Below are positions 14,663 through 17,308 of a stretch of 17,308 nt of DNA, piece after piece. A program made the position numbers and the translations under genes. The first letter of the stretch is position 1, and each line of letters opens with the position of its first letter. Source of the stretch: UKL13-2 sp044346745. Lineage in GTDB: Bacteria > Pseudomonadota > Gammaproteobacteria > Burkholderiales > Usitatibacteraceae. A model generated the notes under the pieces. That model saw nothing but the letters and a program-made list of their open reading frames with translations, had not been told where the DNA came from and searched no databases. The stretch covers positions 1 through 17,308 of the forward strand of contig JBIIYQ010000063.1 of the NCBI GenBank assembly GCA_044346745.1. Direction: 5' to 3'.

Positions 14663-15766
14663 ATGGATACCTTCATTCGTTCCTTGCAAGACTGCGTGCT
14701 CGCGGCGCAGGCGAGTAAGTCGCCAATCGTTATTCACGGTGGAAACTCGAAGTCTTTCTACGGCGCGAAATCGATAGGCGAATTAATCGATATGCGTGGT
14801 TACGCGGGCATCATTGATTACCAGCCGCGTGAATTGGTGTTGACGGTTCGCGCCGGTACGCCGCTTGCAGAAATTGAAACGTTGATGGAACGAGAAGGGC
14901 AGATGCTACCGTTCGAGCCGCCGCACTTCGCACACGTGGCAACGACGGGTGCCACCATCGGCGGAACCGTTGCCGCCGGACTTTCGGGCCCACGGCGTGC
15001 CTACACCGGCGCGGTTCGTGACTTTGTGTTGGGGGCACGTATCATAAACGGCAAAGGCGAAGATTTGCATTTTGGTGGGCGCGTGATCAAGAACGTTGCC
15101 GGGTACGACGTGTCCCGGCTGATGGTTGGTGCGATGGGCACACTCGGCATATTGCTTGACCTTAGCTTCAAGGTATTACCCAAGCCTGCATCGGAAGTCA
15201 CGCTGCGTTATGAAATGGACGAGGTGACCGCCATTCGGCGATTTAACGAGTGGGCGGGACAGCCATTACCGCTATCAGCCACCTGCTGGCACGATGGTGT
15301 TGGCACACTGCGGCTCTCGGGTACCAGTGCCGGTGTTGCAGCGGCAAAACAGAAGCTGGGTGGTGCTGAAATTGCAACCAACGATGCGACTGACTTCTGG
15401 CGGTCGGTACGAGATCATCAGCATGCTTTTTTCGAGGCTGCTCATCAGGCGTCGAAACCAGTTTGGCGCCTGTCGGTTTCGGCGACGACACCAGCTTTGA
15501 ACCTAACATCGATGTTGCCAACTGCGCAGATGATTGAGTGGGGTGGCGCGCTGCGATGGTTGGCGGCGGATATCAACGCGTCCGAGTTGCGCAAGAAAAT
15601 CGTCGCGGTAGGTGGCCACGCGACCCTTATGTATACGCGTGGTAACAGCGCTGGCGTGTTTCATCCCATCGAAGGAAAACTCGCCGAACTCAATCGTAAT
15701 CTTAAAACTGCCTTCGATCCCGCCAACATCCTCAATCGCGGTCGTTTGGACAACGTTTCTCGATAA
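14663..15766 (+). CDS. glcE: glycolate oxidase subunit GlcE
   Basis: A 367-residue FAD-binding subunit of glycolate dehydrogenase, slightly longer than E. coli GlcE (about 350). The PCMH FAD-binding part shows IHGGNSKSFYG (24-34), LVLTVRAGTPLAEIE, GQMLPFEPP, LSGPRRAYTGAVRDFVLG and KNVAGYDVSRLMVGAMGTLG. The C-terminal part keeps WGGALRWL, GGHAT and the terminal PANILNRGRL. It works in a complex with GlcD and the iron-sulfur subunit GlcF. It lacks its own Shine-Dalgarno and begins 2 bp after the glcD stop, so it is probably translated by coupling. Confidence 0.96.
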   Translation: MDTFIRSLQDCVLAAQASKSPIVIHGGNSKSFYGAKSIGELIDMRGYAGIIDYQPRELVLTVRAGTPLAEIETLMEREGQMLPFEPPHFAHVATTGATIGGTVAAGLSGPRRAYTGAVRDFVLGARIINGKGEDLHFGGRVIKNVAGYDVSRLMVGAMGTLGILLDLSFKVLPKPASEVTLRYEMDEVTAIRRFNEWAGQPLPLSATCWHDGVGTLRLSGTSAGVAAAKQKLGGAEIATNDATDFWRSVRDHQHAFFEAAHQASKPVWRLSVSATTPALNLTSMLPTAQMIEWGGALRWLAADINASELRKKIVAVGGHATLMYTRGNSAGVFHPIEGKLAELNRNLKTAFDPANILNRGRLDNVSR

Positions 15767-15770
15767 GCTC

Positions 15771-17030
15771 ATGCAAACAATTCTCGCTAAAGAATTTCAG
15801 GGTACCGCCGCCGGCGAGGAAGCCGAAAGCATTTTGCGCAAGTGTGTCCATTGCGGATTCTGTTTGGCGACTTGCCCGACGTACAACCTCCTCGGTGATG
15901 AGCTCGATTCGCCGCGTGGCCGCATTTACCTGATCAAACAGGTGCTAGAAGGGGCTGAGCCGACAGGGAAGACCCAGCTACACCTCGATCGCTGCTTGAC
16001 CTGTCGCGCGTGCGAGACCACTTGCCCCTCGGGTGTGCAGTACGGTCGTTTGGTGGATATCGGCCGGCACATCGTTGACGAAAAAGTCGGCCGCTCCACC
16101 GCCAACGGTTTGAAACGCATCGTACTCAAGAACGTGCTTCCGCAAACGAACCTTTTCAAGGTTGCGCTCGGTATTGGCCGAGCGGTAAAGCCACTTTTGC
16201 CCAACGCGCTCGCCAAAAAAATATCAGCGAAACGCGACGCAGGCGTTTGGCCGACAAGCAACCACGCCCGCAAAATGCTTGTGTTAGCCGGATGTGTTCA
16301 GCCGGCCATGGCACCGTCAATCAACACCGCCACGGCGCGTGTACTCGACCGACTCGGTATTAGCTTGGTGGTGGCACCGAATGCCGGCTGTTGTGGCGCC
16401 ATCCCTCATCACCTTTGCGACGTGGAAGGAGGTCACGTCATGATGAAACGCAACATCGACGCGTGGTGGCCGATGATTGAAGGCGGAATTGAAGCCATTG
16501 TTGTTACCGCGTCCGGTTGCGGCACCATGGTTGCAGAGTATGGCCATATGCTGCGGGATGACAAAGCGTATGCGGAGAAAGCAGCACGTGTATCCGCGCT
16601 GTTTCGAGATGTGAGTCAGGTGATCGCTGCGGAACAAGCGGTGTTGTCCAAGTTGCTGCAAACGAAGGCGAGTACATCTACAACACCAAAGACCCGTGTC
16701 GCGTTTCACTCGCCGTGTAGCTTGCAGCATGGCTTGAAGATTCGCGGCAGTGTCGAAGCGCTGCTGCGTGATGCGGGATTTGAACTAACCGCAGTACCAG
16801 ATGGCCATCTGTGTTGCGGCTCAGCCGGAACCTATTCGCTGTTACAACCTGAACTGTCGCAGCAGCTTTTGCAAAACAAAGTCGCGGCACTTGAGTCGGG
16901 GAAGCCTGAGATCGTTGCCACGGCCAACATCGGCTGCCTCGCGCACATTGAAGGCGGGCTGGCGGCGAGTCGTGGCGCGCCGATACGGCATTGGATTGAG
17001 TTAGTCGACGCTAGGCTGGTGCAGAGCTAG
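15771..17030 (+). CDS. glcF: glycolate oxidase iron-sulfur subunit GlcF
   Basis: A 419-residue protein that carries electrons from GlcD/GlcE to the respiratory chain. Two ferredoxin-type 4Fe-4S motifs sit at the N-terminus: Cys25, 28, 31, 35 (CVHCGFCLATCP) and Cys75, 78, 81, 85 (CLTCRACETTCP). Two CCG domains follow, with NAGCCGAIPHH and GHLCCGSAGTY as their core motifs; such domains bind non-standard clusters in HdrB/GlpC-like proteins. I chose ATG 15771, 4 bp after the glcE stop, because homology begins there; the frame is open back to 15612, but that extension overlaps glcE and is not family-like. It is the last gene of the operon, followed by a weak hairpin and a transposase remnant. Confidence 0.96.
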   Translation: MQTILAKEFQGTAAGEEAESILRKCVHCGFCLATCPTYNLLGDELDSPRGRIYLIKQVLEGAEPTGKTQLHLDRCLTCRACETTCPSGVQYGRLVDIGRHIVDEKVGRSTANGLKRIVLKNVLPQTNLFKVALGIGRAVKPLLPNALAKKISAKRDAGVWPTSNHARKMLVLAGCVQPAMAPSINTATARVLDRLGISLVVAPNAGCCGAIPHHLCDVEGGHVMMKRNIDAWWPMIEGGIEAIVVTASGCGTMVAEYGHMLRDDKAYAEKAARVSALFRDVSQVIAAEQAVLSKLLQTKASTSTTPKTRVAFHSPCSLQHGLKIRGSVEALLRDAGFELTAVPDGHLCCGSAGTYSLLQPELSQQLLQNKVAALESGKPEIVATANIGCLAHIEGGLAASRGAPIRHWIELVDARLVQS

Positions 17031-17039
17031 ACAATTAAA

Positions 17040-17060
17040 CTCACCTATCGGTGGGCGTTT
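17040..17060 (+). terminator. weak intrinsic terminator after glcF
   Basis: A 6-bp stem CTCACC/GGTGGG (one G-T pair) around the loop TATC lies 9 bp after the glcF stop and is followed by CGTTT. The T-run is only three bases, so termination by this hairpin is plausible but not strong. Confidence 0.4.
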
Positions 17061-17109
17061 GGGGGAGAAAGCGGCTCGAACGGCAAGCAGGACGGGTGGT
17101 GCAAATGGG

Positions 17110-17307
17110 TCAGACACCAGTTTCGCCCTCCGGCTTTTTCCGCCGTCCCCTTGCCGCCGGTGAGGCGCGTCGTTCAGATAAAGCTTCAGTTTCTTGTCGA
17201 AACCTCTCGCTGCCAAGGGCCCAACCTTTATGGCTCGCCTCCCGAATGTTCCGAAGTTCGTCCGCCGCAAGCTCCGCCTTGAACAACGCCCGATAGGCGG
17301 CGCGCCG
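17110..17307 (-). CDS. REP-associated tyrosine transposase (RAYT, IS200-like), C-terminal part (runs off the right edge)
   Basis: Read on the minus strand from 17307, 65 residues are open to TGA at 17110-17112. The visible part begins RRAAYRALFKAEL and continues with DELRNIREASHKGWALGSERF, then a basic tail RGRRKKPEGETG. The YRALF, IR-x-GWALGSERF and terminal basic segments are typical of the C-terminal region of RAYT proteins, the single-domain Y1 transposase relatives tied to REP palindromes. The catalytic HUH and Tyr motifs lie outside the window, so intactness cannot be judged. Near the stop, GGTGTCTGACCC (minus strand) is a motif often found near such genes, but I see no REP hairpin in the 79 bp between glcF and this gene. 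Confidence 0.75.
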   Translation of the reverse strand, partial: RRAAYRALFKAELAADELRNIREASHKGWALGSERFRQETEALSERRASPAARGRRKKPEGETGV

Positions 17308-17308
17308 C

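Noticed and set aside
17001..17296. Minus-strand 89-codon frame (17001-17270) and plus-strand 81-codon frame (17051-17296) near the right edge
   Set aside because: The region codes for a RAYT C-terminus in a different minus-strand frame; these two translations are low-complexity and one overlaps the glcF end.

Overview
The window looks like chromosomal DNA from a proteobacterium, most likely beta- or gamma-like. The evidence is a CTGT-N8-ACAG LexA box, an E. coli-type glcDEF glycolate oxidase operon, a YebR-type free methionine sulfoxide reductase, an oligopeptidase B, and a RAYT-type transposase remnant. Assignment to betaproteobacteria is inference. Most of the window is ordinary core and accessory metabolism, but both ends and one internal gap carry mobile-element debris.

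Layout. Positions 1 to about 147 are the right end of an IS21-family insertion sequence: the last 18 codons of istB, then two 24-bp tandem terminal repeats. The element runs into the 3' end of a secreted transglutaminase-like gene on the minus strand (to 1328), whose last residues are encoded by the IS. Next comes a minus-strand block, 4110 down to 1420: a Y-family DNA polymerase, an SDR oxidoreductase whose start overlaps the polymerase stop (TAATG), and a LysE-family exporter 10 bp further on. A near-perfect LexA box lies just upstream of the polymerase, so the three genes probably form an SOS-induced operon. A free methionine-(R)-sulfoxide reductase (minus) is divergent from a signal-peptide-bearing oligopeptidase B (plus).

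The middle holds an EamA-type transporter (plus) meeting an NTF2-like gene and a DUF1569/DinB-fold gene (minus, overlapping pair). These are followed by formate-tetrahydrofolate ligase (fhs), a strong 13-bp hairpin, and a soluble Ser/Thr protein kinase with a C-terminal cyclic-nucleotide-binding domain. A 159-bp stretch with 21-bp imperfect terminal inverted repeats, a candidate MITE, fills the gap between the kinase and a convergent DUF456 membrane protein.

The right part is glcD-glcE-glcF with 2- and 4-bp gaps, encoding the three subunits of glycolate dehydrogenase, followed by a weak terminator-like hairpin. The window ends in the C-terminal 65 codons of a REP-associated tyrosine transposase (RAYT) on the minus strand.

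I see no rRNA, tRNA, CRISPR array or riboswitch. The most interesting items are the cNMP-domain kinase, the SOS-linked polymerase-SDR-LysE operon, the candidate MITE, and the IS21 junction in the transglutaminase gene.
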